NCBI RefSeq assembly: GCF_017939625.1
Contig: NZ_JAGKTC010000002.1
Coordinates: 611,592 to 675,591, forward strand
Direction: 5' to 3'
DNA length: 64,000 nt
DNA from: Pseudoxanthomonas helianthi
Lineage (GTDB): Bacteria > Pseudomonadota > Gammaproteobacteria > Xanthomonadales > Xanthomonadaceae
A program made the position numbers and the translations under genes. Of the stretch, positions 8,153 to 17,183 are shown one piece after another. Within the stretch, counting starts at the first letter, position 1. The number at the start of each line of letters is the position of its first letter. The notes under the pieces were generated by a model that saw only the letters and a program-made list of their open reading frames with translations, had not been told where the DNA came from and made no database searches.

Positions 8153-10183
8153 TCAACGCCAGATCTTTACCTGCTCGTCTTCCTTGCGCTGCATCGCATT
8201 GCCCGCCTTGCAAGTGAACGCGTCGGCGAAGTCGGGCTGGTTGACCAACGGACCGTTGGCGCGCCACTGGCCCGGCGCGTAAGGCGAGGTGCTGGCGCGC
8301 AGGGTGGCATCGGCCGGCGACAGGCTCTGCGCCCACAGGTGCGCCCAGCCTTCATAGAACGCCTTCTGCTGCACGGCGATCGGGCCGGGCTGCATTGCGG
8401 AGAACGCGGCGCTGGCCAGTTCCACGCCGGCCAGGTCGGCCATGTTCTCGTCGGCGGTCTGGCGGCCGTTGACCTTCACGTCCTTCAGCATCGGCCAGGC
8501 GTAGCCGTCGTATTGCGATGCCAGTTTCGAGGAGATCGACGACCACGCCGAGACGTCGGCCGGTGTCCACCAGTCGCGCAGGTCGCCCTTGGAATCGACC
8601 ATGCGGCCCTTGTTGTCGAAACCGCGGCTCAGCTCGTGGCCGACCAGCGCGCCGAAGCCGCCGTACTGCGCGGACACGTCGCCCGCGGCGTCGAACACCG
8701 GCGCCTGCAGCACCGCGGCGGTGACGATCAGCCGGTTCTGCGCTAGGTCGTAGGCCAGCGCCGGCTGCTGCGGCAGCACGTCCCAGCGGCGGTCGGCATT
8801 GCCCTTGCCGATGCGCTTCATTTCTTCGCGGTGGTGCCAGGTCGAAGCGATCAGCAGGTTGCTGCCGAAGCTGTTGCGGCCCATCGGCTGCACGCTGTAG
8901 TCGAGGTCGCGGCGCGGCGTGCCGATTTCGATCTTCAGCTTGGCGAGCTTCTTCTTCGCTTCGTCGCGGGTCGCGGGCGCCAACCACGTGTTGCGGTCGA
9001 GCGACGCGTCCAGCGCGTCGCGCACGGCCTTGGCGATGGCCTCGGCCTGCGCCTTGTTCGCGGCGGGCAGGTAGCGCGCGGCGTATTCCTTGCCCAGCAT
9101 CGGGCCGGCGGCGAGGTTGATCGCGTCCAGCACCTGTTGCCAGCGCGGCGATGGCGCGACCTGGCCGCGCAGCACGCGGCCGCGGAATTCGAATTCGGCG
9201 TCGCGGAAGGACTTGGCCAGGTACGGCGCCATGGTGTCGCCGACGCGCCAGCGCAGGTAGGCCTTCCACTGGTCGGGCTTCAGCGATTTGACCAATGCGT
9301 CGAGCTGCCTGACGTAGGCCGGGTTGGGCAGGGAAATCGTGTCGTCCTTGATGCCCTGCGCCTTGAGGAAGGCGTCCAGCTGCAGGTTGCGGTACTGCTT
9401 GCCCAGGTCCTTGGTCGCGACCGGTGCATAGGCGGCGCGGAAATCGCGCAACTGCAGCAGCGGGGTGGACACCTGGGCGAGGCGCGTTTCCAGGTCGATG
9501 ACCGTGGCCGATTCGGCGTCGAGCTTTTCCTTCGGCGTGCCGGTCAGGGCCAGGATCTGCCTGACGTAGGCACGGTAGCGGCCGAGCAGCTCGCGCGTTT
9601 CGGCGTCGGTGCGGGTGTAGTAGGCCGGGTCGGGCAGGCCCAGGCCGCCCTGCATCAGGTAGCCGATGTGGCGTTCCAGGTCGCGCAGGTCGATGTCGGC
9701 GTTGAAGTTGAACGCGACCGGGATGCCGACCTGGTGCAGCGCGGCGATGGTCGGGGCGATGTCGCCGGCTTTCTTGATCGCGTTGATGCGGCCGAGCAGG
9801 CCGGCGATGGGCTGCGCGCCGTCGGCTTCCACCGCGGCTTCGTCGAGCCCGCTGGCCCAGAAGTTGCCGAGCAGGGTCTGCACCTCGTTCTGCGGTGCAT
9901 TCATCGCCGCGTCGAGCAGTTCGCGCTGCTGCGTCTGCGCACGCGCGCTGAGTTCGCCCAGCGCGGTGACGGCGGTCTGCTCGGGCAGCGCCACGTGGCC
10001 GTCCAGCCACGACTTGTTCGCGTAAGTGTAGAAATCGCCGCAGGCGGTCACCGCGGGAGCCGCCGCTTTCTTGCTCTTGGTGGATTTCTTCTTCGCGGCA
10101 TCCGCGTCGGCGGCGGCGAAGGCGGCCAGCACGGCCAGGGACAGCAGGGCAAGCTTGAGCGGAGCGGGGCGCGAGTGCGGCAT
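8153..10183 (-). CDS. M13 (neprilysin-like) peptidase homologue, zinc site broken
   Basis: 676 residues with an N-terminal Sec signal (LKLALLSLAVLAAFAAADADA), the M13 N- and C-terminal domains, and the family end CKAGNAMQRKEDEQVKIW. The HExxH zinc motif reads HELSR (516-520): the second zinc-binding histidine is arginine. ENMAD at 579-583 keeps the third ligand Glu579. The histidine matching neprilysin His711 is Tyr635 (SPYAPG; DPHAP in the paralogue), and the NAYYNP substrate strand is missing. It is therefore probably inactive or altered. An intact paralogue lies directly upstream on the same strand behind its own terminator, so the two are separately transcribed. Confidence 0.9.
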   Translation of the reverse strand: MPHSRPAPLKLALLSLAVLAAFAAADADAAKKKSTKSKKAAAPAVTACGDFYTYANKSWLDGHVALPEQTAVTALGELSARAQTQQRELLDAAMNAPQNEVQTLLGNFWASGLDEAAVEADGAQPIAGLLGRINAIKKAGDIAPTIAALHQVGIPVAFNFNADIDLRDLERHIGYLMQGGLGLPDPAYYTRTDAETRELLGRYRAYVRQILALTGTPKEKLDAESATVIDLETRLAQVSTPLLQLRDFRAAYAPVATKDLGKQYRNLQLDAFLKAQGIKDDTISLPNPAYVRQLDALVKSLKPDQWKAYLRWRVGDTMAPYLAKSFRDAEFEFRGRVLRGQVAPSPRWQQVLDAINLAAGPMLGKEYAARYLPAANKAQAEAIAKAVRDALDASLDRNTWLAPATRDEAKKKLAKLKIEIGTPRRDLDYSVQPMGRNSFGSNLLIASTWHHREEMKRIGKGNADRRWDVLPQQPALAYDLAQNRLIVTAAVLQAPVFDAAGDVSAQYGGFGALVGHELSRGFDNKGRMVDSKGDLRDWWTPADVSAWSSISSKLASQYDGYAWPMLKDVKVNGRQTADENMADLAGVELASAAFSAMQPGPIAVQQKAFYEGWAHLWAQSLSPADATLRASTSPYAPGQWRANGPLVNQPDFADAFTCKAGNAMQRKEDEQVKIWR

Positions 10184-10262
10184 CGACGGTTTCCGGGTCG
10201 GACAGTGGCCGGATTCTAGCAGCCGCGTCGTGCAGGGCCCCGCATACGCGGCGATTCACCCT

Positions 10263-10345
10263 GTGGGAGCGACGTGAGTCGCGAACCCCGTCGCAAGATT
10301 TATGGAGAAGCATTCGCGACTTAAAGGCCAAAGCATGCTTTGGCC
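10263..10345. repeat. GTGGGAGCGAC repeat, copy 2, with embedded palindrome
   Basis: Left arm GTGGGAGCGACGTGAGTCGC starts at 10263. The right side has AAGCATTCGCGACTTA (10308-10323) and then, instead of the expected end of the arm, a perfect 20-base palindrome centred on GCATGC (10326-10345). The layout matches copy 3 at 21.8 kb, whose palindrome has a different sequence but the same length and centre. Confidence 0.75.
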
Positions 10346-10374
10346 ATTTCCGCAGGGGTGAGGAAAGGAGGCTA

Positions 10375-10406
10375 CAAAAACGAAGGCCCGGTTTCCCGGG
10401 CCTTCG
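10375..10406 (-). terminator. Rho-independent terminator of the active M13 gene
   Basis: Read on the minus strand, a perfect 11-base-pair stem (CGAAGGCCCGG / CCGGGCCTTCG) with a short loop is followed directly by five T (A-run at 10376-10380 on the plus strand). It lies 38 bases after the stop of the 10445-12562 gene and ahead of the second M13 gene. Confidence 0.9.
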
Positions 10407-10444
10407 TCTGTCGCAAGCGACGAGGATCGCTTGATGGAACGCGT

Positions 10445-12562
10445 TTACCAGATCACCACCTGCTGGTCGCCACCGCGCACCATCGCGTCGCCCGTCTTGC
10501 ACTGGAACGCAGCGGCGAACGCCGGCAGGTTGGACGGTGCGCCGATGGCGCGGAAGTTGGCCGGGGCGTGCGGGTCGGTCTTCAGGCGCACGGCCAGGTT
10601 TTCCGGGGTGAAGTTGCGGCGCCACACCGTGGCCCAGTTCAGGAAGAAGCGCTGGTCGCGGGTCAGGCCGTCGGTCTTCGGGTCCTGCTTGCCGGCGGTG
10701 GCGGCGTTCATCGCGTCGTAGGCCGTGGCCAGGCCGCCGAGGTCGGCGATGTTTTCGCCCAGGGTCAGCGCGCCGCTGACCTGGCCGCCGGCGTCGGTCT
10801 TGTAGCCATCGAACTGCTTGACCAGCTTGCCGGTCAGGCCCTTGAAGGCGTCGAAGTCCTTCTGCGTCCACCAGCCCGGATCGGCGATGAAGTTGCCATC
10901 GGCGCCGAAGCGGCTGCCCTGGTCGTCGTAGCCGTGGGTCATCTCATGGCCGATCACCGCGCCGATGCCGCCGTAGTTGGTCGCGTCGTCGGCGTTGGGA
11001 TCGAAGAACGGCGGCTGCAGGATCGCCGCCGGGAACACGATCTCGTTCTGCAGCGGGTTGTAATAGGCGTTGACCGTCTGCGGGCTCATGCCCCACTCGG
11101 TCTTGTCGACCGGCTTGCCGATCTTGGACAGGTTCCACTTGTAGTTGAACTCGCTGGCCGCGTGCACGTTGGCGTAGTAGCTGTCGCGGTTGGTGCTCAG
11201 GCCGGCCCAGTCGCGCCACTTGTCGGGGTAACCGATCTTGGTGGTGAACGCGGCCTGCTTGGCCAGCGCCTTCTGCTTGGTCTCGTCGCCCATCCACGCC
11301 AGCTTTTCGATGCGGGCCTTCAGCGCGGTATTCAGGTTGGCGACCAGCGCCTCCATCTTGGTCTTGGAATCGGCGGAGAACGCGACCTTCACGTACAACT
11401 GGCCCAGCGCTTCGCCGGCCTGGCCGTTGATCGTGCCCAGCACGCGCTTCCAGCGCGGCTTGATTTCCTTCTGTCCGTTGAGGGTCTTGCCGTAGAAGGC
11501 GAAGTTCTCCTGCACGAACGGCTCGCTGAGGAACGGCGAGGCGCTGTCGACGGCGTGGAAGCGCAGGTAGGCGCGCCACACCGACGGATCGGTGTCGGCC
11601 AGCATCTTGTCGACTTCCTTGTGGAATTCGGGCATTGCCAGCGAGAACTTCTCCTGCGGCGCGACGCCCTGCGACTTGAAGAACTCGGTCCACGAGAAGT
11701 TCGGGGTCAGCTTGTCGGCGTCGGCCAGCGTCACCGGGTTGTAGTACAGCGAGGTGTCGCGCGACAGCTCCGTGCTGGTCTTGGACACCTTGGCCAGGCG
11801 GGTTTCGAAGGCGACCACGTCGGCGGCCTGCTTGGCCGCATCGGCCGCGGCCACGCCGGACAGTTCCAGCACCTTGGCCACGTGGGCCTGATAGGCGGCC
11901 AGCTTGTCCTTGTTTTCGGCCTTGGTGTAGTACTCGGGGTCCGGCAGGCCCAGGCCGCCCTGGCTGGCGTAGGCTAGGTTCATGGTCGAATTCTTGAAAT
12001 CGGCCTCGGCGCCGAAGCCGAACAGGACGTTGTCGCCCTTGGCCGCGCTGCTGCGCAGGTAGCCGACGATGCCGGCGGTGTCCTTCAGCCCGTCGATCGC
12101 GGCCAGGTCGGCCTGGATCGGCTTGATGCCTTCGGCGTTGACCTTGGCTTCGTCCATGCCGGTGGCCCACAGGTCGCCGACGATCTTCTCCACGCCGGTC
12201 GCGTTCTTGTCGGCGGCGGCCTGTTCGGCCAGCTGCTTCTGCACGGCGTTGGAACGCTCGTCGAGCATCTCGAAGGCGCCCCAGCTGGCGCGATCGCCGG
12301 GGATGGCGTTCGCCGCCAGCCACTTGCCGTTGGCATAGCCGTTGAAGTCGGTACAGGCGTTCTTGCTGGTGTCGAGGTCGCTCACCTGGAAGCGGTTGAC
12401 GCCGGGCAGGCTGGACTCGTCCAGCTTCAGTTCGGTCGCGGCGCTGGCGGTGGTGGCGCCGGCTTCGGCCTTCTCGCCCTTCTGGCAGGCGGTCAGTGCG
12501 GTGGCGACGGCGAGGGACAGCAGCAGGACTTGCGGCTTGCGGATGGCATTGCGAAGGATCAC
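10445..12562 (-). CDS. M13 family metallo-endopeptidase (PepO-like lipoprotein)
   Basis: 705-residue zinc peptidase of the neprilysin/PepO family. The N-terminus has a lipoprotein signal with lipobox LTAC, so Cys26 would be lipidated and the enzyme anchored at the envelope. The catalytic set is complete: NAYYNPLQNEIVFPAAILQP, HEMTH at 539-543, ENIAD with ligand Glu603, DPHAP and the end CKTGDAMVRGGDQQVVIW. It starts at GTG 12562 with GGAG seven bases ahead; no ATG alternative is near. A strong terminator follows. Its zinc-site-deficient paralogue lies downstream. Confidence 0.94.
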   Translation of the reverse strand: MILRNAIRKPQVLLLSLAVATALTACQKGEKAEAGATTASAATELKLDESSLPGVNRFQVSDLDTSKNACTDFNGYANGKWLAANAIPGDRASWGAFEMLDERSNAVQKQLAEQAAADKNATGVEKIVGDLWATGMDEAKVNAEGIKPIQADLAAIDGLKDTAGIVGYLRSSAAKGDNVLFGFGAEADFKNSTMNLAYASQGGLGLPDPEYYTKAENKDKLAAYQAHVAKVLELSGVAAADAAKQAADVVAFETRLAKVSKTSTELSRDTSLYYNPVTLADADKLTPNFSWTEFFKSQGVAPQEKFSLAMPEFHKEVDKMLADTDPSVWRAYLRFHAVDSASPFLSEPFVQENFAFYGKTLNGQKEIKPRWKRVLGTINGQAGEALGQLYVKVAFSADSKTKMEALVANLNTALKARIEKLAWMGDETKQKALAKQAAFTTKIGYPDKWRDWAGLSTNRDSYYANVHAASEFNYKWNLSKIGKPVDKTEWGMSPQTVNAYYNPLQNEIVFPAAILQPPFFDPNADDATNYGGIGAVIGHEMTHGYDDQGSRFGADGNFIADPGWWTQKDFDAFKGLTGKLVKQFDGYKTDAGGQVSGALTLGENIADLGGLATAYDAMNAATAGKQDPKTDGLTRDQRFFLNWATVWRRNFTPENLAVRLKTDPHAPANFRAIGAPSNLPAFAAAFQCKTGDAMVRGGDQQVVIW

Positions 12563-12682
12563 GGGCTAACTCCGCCCCGTTGGGGCATGACGGAATGGGG
12601 ACGCCCCGCGGGGCGGTCGCGCGACTGTACCCGCTGGCGGCGAGGCCAGCGGGTGCCGGAGGTCATGCCGCTCGGGGCGGGT

Positions 12683-14083
12683 TCAGGGTGCCGGGGCGAA
12701 GCGCGGGTCGGACAGCTTCATCTCGGTCAGCGGACCGTAGGTCTTCATCGCGTCGCGGATCTTCGCCGCATCGCCGATGGCCACGATCGCCAGGTCCTTG
12801 CCGTCCGGGAACACCGCGCGAGCGGCGGCGACCTGCTCCGGCGTGGCCGCGGCGACCTTGCCGAGGTAGCCGTCGACCGTTTCGCGGCCGTCGCCGTACA
12901 AGGCCAGTTCCGAAAGCTGACCCGCCAGCTGCGGTGCGGTTTCCAGCGAAGGCGCGAACTGCCCGGCGATGTACTGCTTGGCCGAGGTCAGCGTGGCGGC
13001 ATCGAGACCGTCCTTGTGCAGGCGGTCGAGCGTGGCGATGGCCAGGTCGATCGCCTGCTTGGTCGATTCGGTCTTGGTGAAGCTGGTGATCGACACCGCG
13101 CCGGGTTCGCGCGGGCGGTCGATGCTCGAACGCGCGCCATAGCTGAGCCCCGACTTGATCCGCAGTTCGGTGTTGATCATCGAGGTGAAGCGGCCACCGA
13201 ACGCGGTCTGCACCAGGTCCTGCGCGGCTTCGGCGGGGTCGCCGTGCTTGCTGCCGACGTTGGCCAGCGCGAAATAGGTCTGCGTCGCGCCGGGCTTGTC
13301 GACCAGCAGCACGCGGCGGCCGCTTTCGCGCGGTTTTGCCACGACCTGCGGCAATGCGCCGCCGGCCTTGGCCCAGCCACCGAATACCTGCTTCACCTGC
13401 GCGGTCACCGCGGCCGGATCGAAGTCGCCGGCGATGGCGACGATCAAACGGTCGCCGCCCATCTGCTGCTTGCGGAAATCCTGCAGGTCGGCCAGCGAAA
13501 TCTTCGCCAGGCTGGTTTCGTCGCCGTCTTCCGCGCGGCCGTAGGGATGGCCGCGGAACAGCCACGCCGCGTTGTAGGTGCCCAGCAACTGGCGGGGGTC
13601 GGAATCCTTGGCGCTGGCGATGCCGTCGATGGCGCGCTTGCGCAGCTTGTCGAATTCGACCGGGTCGAGCTTCGGCCGCAACAGCGCATCGCCGAGCAGC
13701 GACAGCATCAGGCCGGCGTCCTTGGACAGGAACTGCGCGCTGGCCTCGATGGCTTCCTGCGAACTGCCGAACGAAAGCGTGCCGCCGGCCCCGTCGATCG
13801 CTTCGGCGAACTGCAGCGCGTTGCGCTCGCCCGCGCCCTTGGACAAGAGCTCGGCGAGCAGCGACGCTGTTCCCTCCTTGCCCGGCGCGTCGGCCAGCGC
13901 GCCGCCGCGCACGCGCACCGACGCGGCGACCAGCGGCACGTCCTTGCGCGGCATCAGCAGCACGGTGGCGCCGTTGTCGAGGGTCAGGGTCTGGTAGTCG
14001 GGCAGCCTGATTTCGGCGGCGTTCGCGGAAAGCGCGGCGCAGCCGGCGAGGAGTGCGGCGGAAACGATGCGGAACAGGTTCAT
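12683..14083 (-). CDS. M16 peptidase, non-catalytic subunit
   Basis: 466-residue M16 (insulinase/PqqL-like) protein with a signal peptide (MNLFRIVSAALLAGCAALSANA). The N-terminal domain keeps the fold markers (LDNGATVLLMPRKDVPLVAASV, GHPYGR) but where active members have HxxEH it reads SLLAELL, so the zinc site is absent. The C-terminal domain keeps RxxxGLSYGA (RIKSGLSYGARSS). In bacteria such proteins pair with a catalytic M16 subunit; the adjacent gene is one, and they overlap by ATGA (14080-14083), pointing to translational coupling and a periplasmic heterodimer. The paired role is inference. Confidence 0.9.
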   Translation of the reverse strand: MNLFRIVSAALLAGCAALSANAAEIRLPDYQTLTLDNGATVLLMPRKDVPLVAASVRVRGGALADAPGKEGTASLLAELLSKGAGERNALQFAEAIDGAGGTLSFGSSQEAIEASAQFLSKDAGLMLSLLGDALLRPKLDPVEFDKLRKRAIDGIASAKDSDPRQLLGTYNAAWLFRGHPYGRAEDGDETSLAKISLADLQDFRKQQMGGDRLIVAIAGDFDPAAVTAQVKQVFGGWAKAGGALPQVVAKPRESGRRVLLVDKPGATQTYFALANVGSKHGDPAEAAQDLVQTAFGGRFTSMINTELRIKSGLSYGARSSIDRPREPGAVSITSFTKTESTKQAIDLAIATLDRLHKDGLDAATLTSAKQYIAGQFAPSLETAPQLAGQLSELALYGDGRETVDGYLGKVAAATPEQVAAARAVFPDGKDLAIVAIGDAAKIRDAMKTYGPLTEMKLSDPRFAPAP

Positions 14084-15438
14084 TTCGCGGCCTCCTTGTT
14101 GCCGGCGATGGGCTTCAAGATGCCGGTGGTGCGGTTCTGCACGCGCAGGATCTTCTTGGCCAGCGCCTGCACGTCGGCGGCGCTGACGGCCGCGTAGGCC
14201 GCGGGCGCGTCGAAGGCCTTGCGGTAATCGCCGTTGAACACCTCGTAGGTGCCCAGCACGCGCGCCTTGCCGTTGATCGTGGCCATGTTGCGCCAGAACG
14301 CCGCGGACTTCAGGTTGCGCACTTTCTCCAGTTCGGCGGCGCTGACGCCGTCGCGGGCGATCTTCGCCAGTTCGTCGTCGAGCAGGTTTTCGACCTTGGC
14401 CAGGTCGCCGCCCGGCGGCAGCGCGGCGTAAACCCATAGCAGGCCGGGATCGAAACCGGCCTCGGCGAACGCACCGGTGTCCACCGCGGCCTGTTCGCGT
14501 TCGACCAGGCGCTGGTGCAGGCGCGAGGAATCGCCCTGGGCCAGGATCGCGGTCAGCAGTTCCAGGGTCGGGTACTGCTTGTCGCCGGCGCCCATGCCGG
14601 TGTGGAAGGCGTAGGCCAGCAGCGGCGATTGCGCGTCGGCTTTCTCCACGACGAGGCGGCGTTCGCCCTGCTGCTCGGGTTCGACGGTGGTGATCGGCGT
14701 CGGTTCCGGCTGCTTGGCCAGCGGCGCGAGGTACTTGTCGGCCAGCGCGAACACCTGCGCCGGTTCGACATCGCCGGCGATCACCAGCACCGCGTTGTTC
14801 GGCGCGTAGTAGGTCTTGAAGAAACGCTTGAGGTCGTCGATCTTCCAGTGCTCGATGTCCGACGGCCAGCCGATGGTGGGGAACTGGTACGGGTGCGCGG
14901 TGAACGCGGTCGCCTGCATCTGTTCCATCAGCGTGCCGAAGTTGTCGTTGTCGACGCTGGAACGGCGCTCGCTGTAGACCACGCCGCGTTCGCTCTCGAC
15001 CACCTTGGGGTCGAAGGCGAGGTTGGCCATGCGGTCGCCTTCCAGGTCGAAGATGGTTTCCGTCGCGCTGCTCGGGAACCAGTCGGTGTAGATGGTCAGG
15101 TCGTTGCTGGTGCTGGCGTTGTTGCTGCCGCCGGCGGCTTCCATGATGCGGTCGAATTCGCCAGGCGCGCGTTTGCTGGTGCCGTTGAACATCATGTGTT
15201 CGAAGTAGTGCGCCAGTCCCGTGATGCCTGGATATTCGTTGCGGCTGCCGATCTTGTAGAAGGTGTAGTAGTTGGCGTTGGGGATGTCGTGGTCGGGCCA
15301 GACGATGATCTTCAGGCCGTTGGCCAGGGTCTTGCTGACGATGGCGTCGGCGCCGGGCACGGTGGCGGGCGCCTTGGCCGCGAACGCGGGGCCAGCCGCC
15401 AGCAACAACGCGCAGGCGAGAGAAACGATCGGACGCAT
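14080..15438 (-). CDS. M16 zinc peptidase, catalytic subunit
   Basis: 452-residue M16 peptidase with a Sec signal (MRPIVSLACALLLAAGPAFA). The inverted zinc motif HYFEH is at 77-81, within GLAHYFEHMMFNGT, and the third ligand glutamate lies in the VVESERGVVYSERR segment about 70 residues on. It degrades peptides or misfolded proteins in the periplasm, by analogy with PqqL-type enzymes. The start ATG at 15438 gives the signal peptide directly. It is translated first and overlaps the non-catalytic partner by four bases; the cyclase gene upstream on the same strand ends 74 bases before it. Confidence 0.93.
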   Translation of the reverse strand: MRPIVSLACALLLAAGPAFAAKAPATVPGADAIVSKTLANGLKIIVWPDHDIPNANYYTFYKIGSRNEYPGITGLAHYFEHMMFNGTSKRAPGEFDRIMEAAGGSNNASTSNDLTIYTDWFPSSATETIFDLEGDRMANLAFDPKVVESERGVVYSERRSSVDNDNFGTLMEQMQATAFTAHPYQFPTIGWPSDIEHWKIDDLKRFFKTYYAPNNAVLVIAGDVEPAQVFALADKYLAPLAKQPEPTPITTVEPEQQGERRLVVEKADAQSPLLAYAFHTGMGAGDKQYPTLELLTAILAQGDSSRLHQRLVEREQAAVDTGAFAEAGFDPGLLWVYAALPPGGDLAKVENLLDDELAKIARDGVSAAELEKVRNLKSAAFWRNMATINGKARVLGTYEVFNGDYRKAFDAPAAYAAVSAADVQALAKKILRVQNRTTGILKPIAGNKEAAK

Positions 15439-15512
15439 GGATTCTTCCCCGGTGGCGATGCCCCACTGTGCCACGCCTTGACGGCGGGCGAATATGCCGG
15501 AAGTCGCGCCGC

Positions 15513-17183
15513 TCAGCCGGTCAGTTCCAGGCTGGTCGCGGTGCGGTTGCGACCGTTCTGCTTGGCCCGGTACAGGGCGGCGTCGGCCAGGCCCATGACG
15601 TCTTCGCCATCGACGTCGTGGTCGCTGGGGAAGCTGTGTACGCCGATGCTGACGCTCGTCGTCTGTCCTGCCGCAAGCATCGCCGGCGTCGCCAGCGAGC
15701 CGATGTCCGCATGGATGGTGGAGGCGATGGAAGCCGCGGCGTGGGGCGGGGTTTCCGGCAGGAGCACGGCGAATTCGTCGCCGCCCAGGCGCGAAACCAG
15801 GTCGCGCGGACGGCGCGCGCGGGCCCGCAACACCTTGGCCAGCCGCACCAGCAGCTCGTCGCCGGCAGGATGGCCCAAGGTATCGTTCAACTGTTTGAAG
15901 CGGTCGACATCGACCAGCAGCAGCGACAACGTCTGGCCGGTGCGGCGGGCGACGCGGATTTCCTGTTCCAGCGCACCGTCGAAGTGCGCGCGGTTGGCCA
16001 GTCCGGTCAGCGGATCGGACATCGCCCGCGTGTGGGTGCGCCGCAGCAGTTGTATTCCCAGGACGATGGCGAACAGCAGCAGCACCAGCAGCACCGGCAT
16101 CGGCGAAAACCAGCGGTTGCCCAGGCACAGCAACGCGATCGAAAGCAGCATCGCCAGCACCGACGCGCCCAGCACCAGCAGGCCCCGGTTGCGCAAGCCC
16201 GGCAGGCCATACAGCAGCAGCGGAAGCACGATCACCGCGGCCGACAGCGCAAGCTGCAGCGGCAGCGACAGGGGCACGATCAGGTTTCCATGCGCGAGCG
16301 CATTCAGCGCATTGGCCTGGTACTCGACGCCGCTGAGGCGGGAATCGGAAAGACCGCCCGGGCTGTTGAGCGCATCGCCCAGTCCGGTCGCGGTGACGCC
16401 GACCAGGACCCAGCGGTCGCGCAGCGCCGCGGCCGGCACGCGGCCGTGCAGCACGTCCGCGTAGGACACCTGGGTGAAGCCGTCGGAAGAATTCGCATAC
16501 GGCACCAGCACCTGGTAGTCGCGCGACCACAGGTACGGCGAGGCGTTGGGTTGCGAGTTGCGCAAACCCGGCAGCGGCTGGTCGGGGACCGCCGGCAACT
16601 GGTCCAGCTGGAATTGCGCCAGGGCCAGCGAAGGCCAGTGCGGGTCGCCCATGCCGGCTTGCAGGAACATGCTGCGGGCGACGCCGTCGGCATCCATGGG
16701 CAGGTCGACATGACCCAGCCCCGCCGCGGCCGCGGCCAGTTCCGGAATCGGCAGGGCTTCGGTGGCCGGGGCGTTGATCTCGGCCGGTTCGGCGAACACC
16801 GGCAACACGGTGCGGCCATAACGGCTCATCGACTGGGCCAGCACGGCATCGCCTTCGGGATCGTGCAGGACCGGTTCGGTCAACAGGATGTCGAAGGCCA
16901 CGCTGCGTGCGCCGGCCGCGGCCAAGCGATCCAGTAACTGCGCATGCAGTCGCCGCGACCATGGCCAGCGTCCCAGTTCGGCCAGGCTCTTCTGGTCGAT
17001 CGCCACCACCACGATGCGCTCGTCGGCCTTCTGTCCGCGCAGGTCGAGCAGCAGATCGTAAGTCCATGCGTCCGCGCGCCAGAACAGGCCCGACAACGTC
17101 AGCACCGCGACCAGGGCGAGCGCGCCCATGCCGACCAGGGTGCGGTGCAGCGGTTGCAGGGTTCGTGGCAAGGATGCGCTCAT
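15513..17183 (-). CDS. CHASE2-sensor diguanylate cyclase
   Basis: 556-residue membrane protein: an N-terminal helix (LVGMGALALVAVLTLSGLFW), a periplasmic CHASE2 domain (about 40-300, with YDLLLDLRG, WPWSRRLHAQLLDRL and FDILLTEP), three close-set helices (about 300-380), then a GGDEF domain with SDPLTGLANR, VDVDRFKQLNDTLGH and an intact GGDEF at 467-471. RPRD, five residues before GGDEF, is the RxxD inhibitory site. It should make c-di-GMP under product control in response to a periplasmic signal. Its ATG overlaps the stop of the LysM-FecR gene (ATGA, 17180-17183). The ligand is unknown. Confidence 0.93.
   Translation of the reverse strand: MSASLPRTLQPLHRTLVGMGALALVAVLTLSGLFWRADAWTYDLLLDLRGQKADERIVVVAIDQKSLAELGRWPWSRRLHAQLLDRLAAAGARSVAFDILLTEPVLHDPEGDAVLAQSMSRYGRTVLPVFAEPAEINAPATEALPIPELAAAAAGLGHVDLPMDADGVARSMFLQAGMGDPHWPSLALAQFQLDQLPAVPDQPLPGLRNSQPNASPYLWSRDYQVLVPYANSSDGFTQVSYADVLHGRVPAAALRDRWVLVGVTATGLGDALNSPGGLSDSRLSGVEYQANALNALAHGNLIVPLSLPLQLALSAAVIVLPLLLYGLPGLRNRGLLVLGASVLAMLLSIALLCLGNRWFSPMPVLLVLLLFAIVLGIQLLRRTHTRAMSDPLTGLANRAHFDGALEQEIRVARRTGQTLSLLLVDVDRFKQLNDTLGHPAGDELLVRLAKVLRARARRPRDLVSRLGGDEFAVLLPETPPHAAASIASTIHADIGSLATPAMLAAGQTTSVSIGVHSFPSDHDVDGEDVMGLADAALYRAKQNGRNRTATSLELTG

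Noticed and set aside
14080..17067. One long protein covering the M16 gene and part of the cyclase
   Set aside because: The frame stays open upstream of the true M16 start at 15438 but reads the cyclase gene out of frame; the signal peptide fixes the start.
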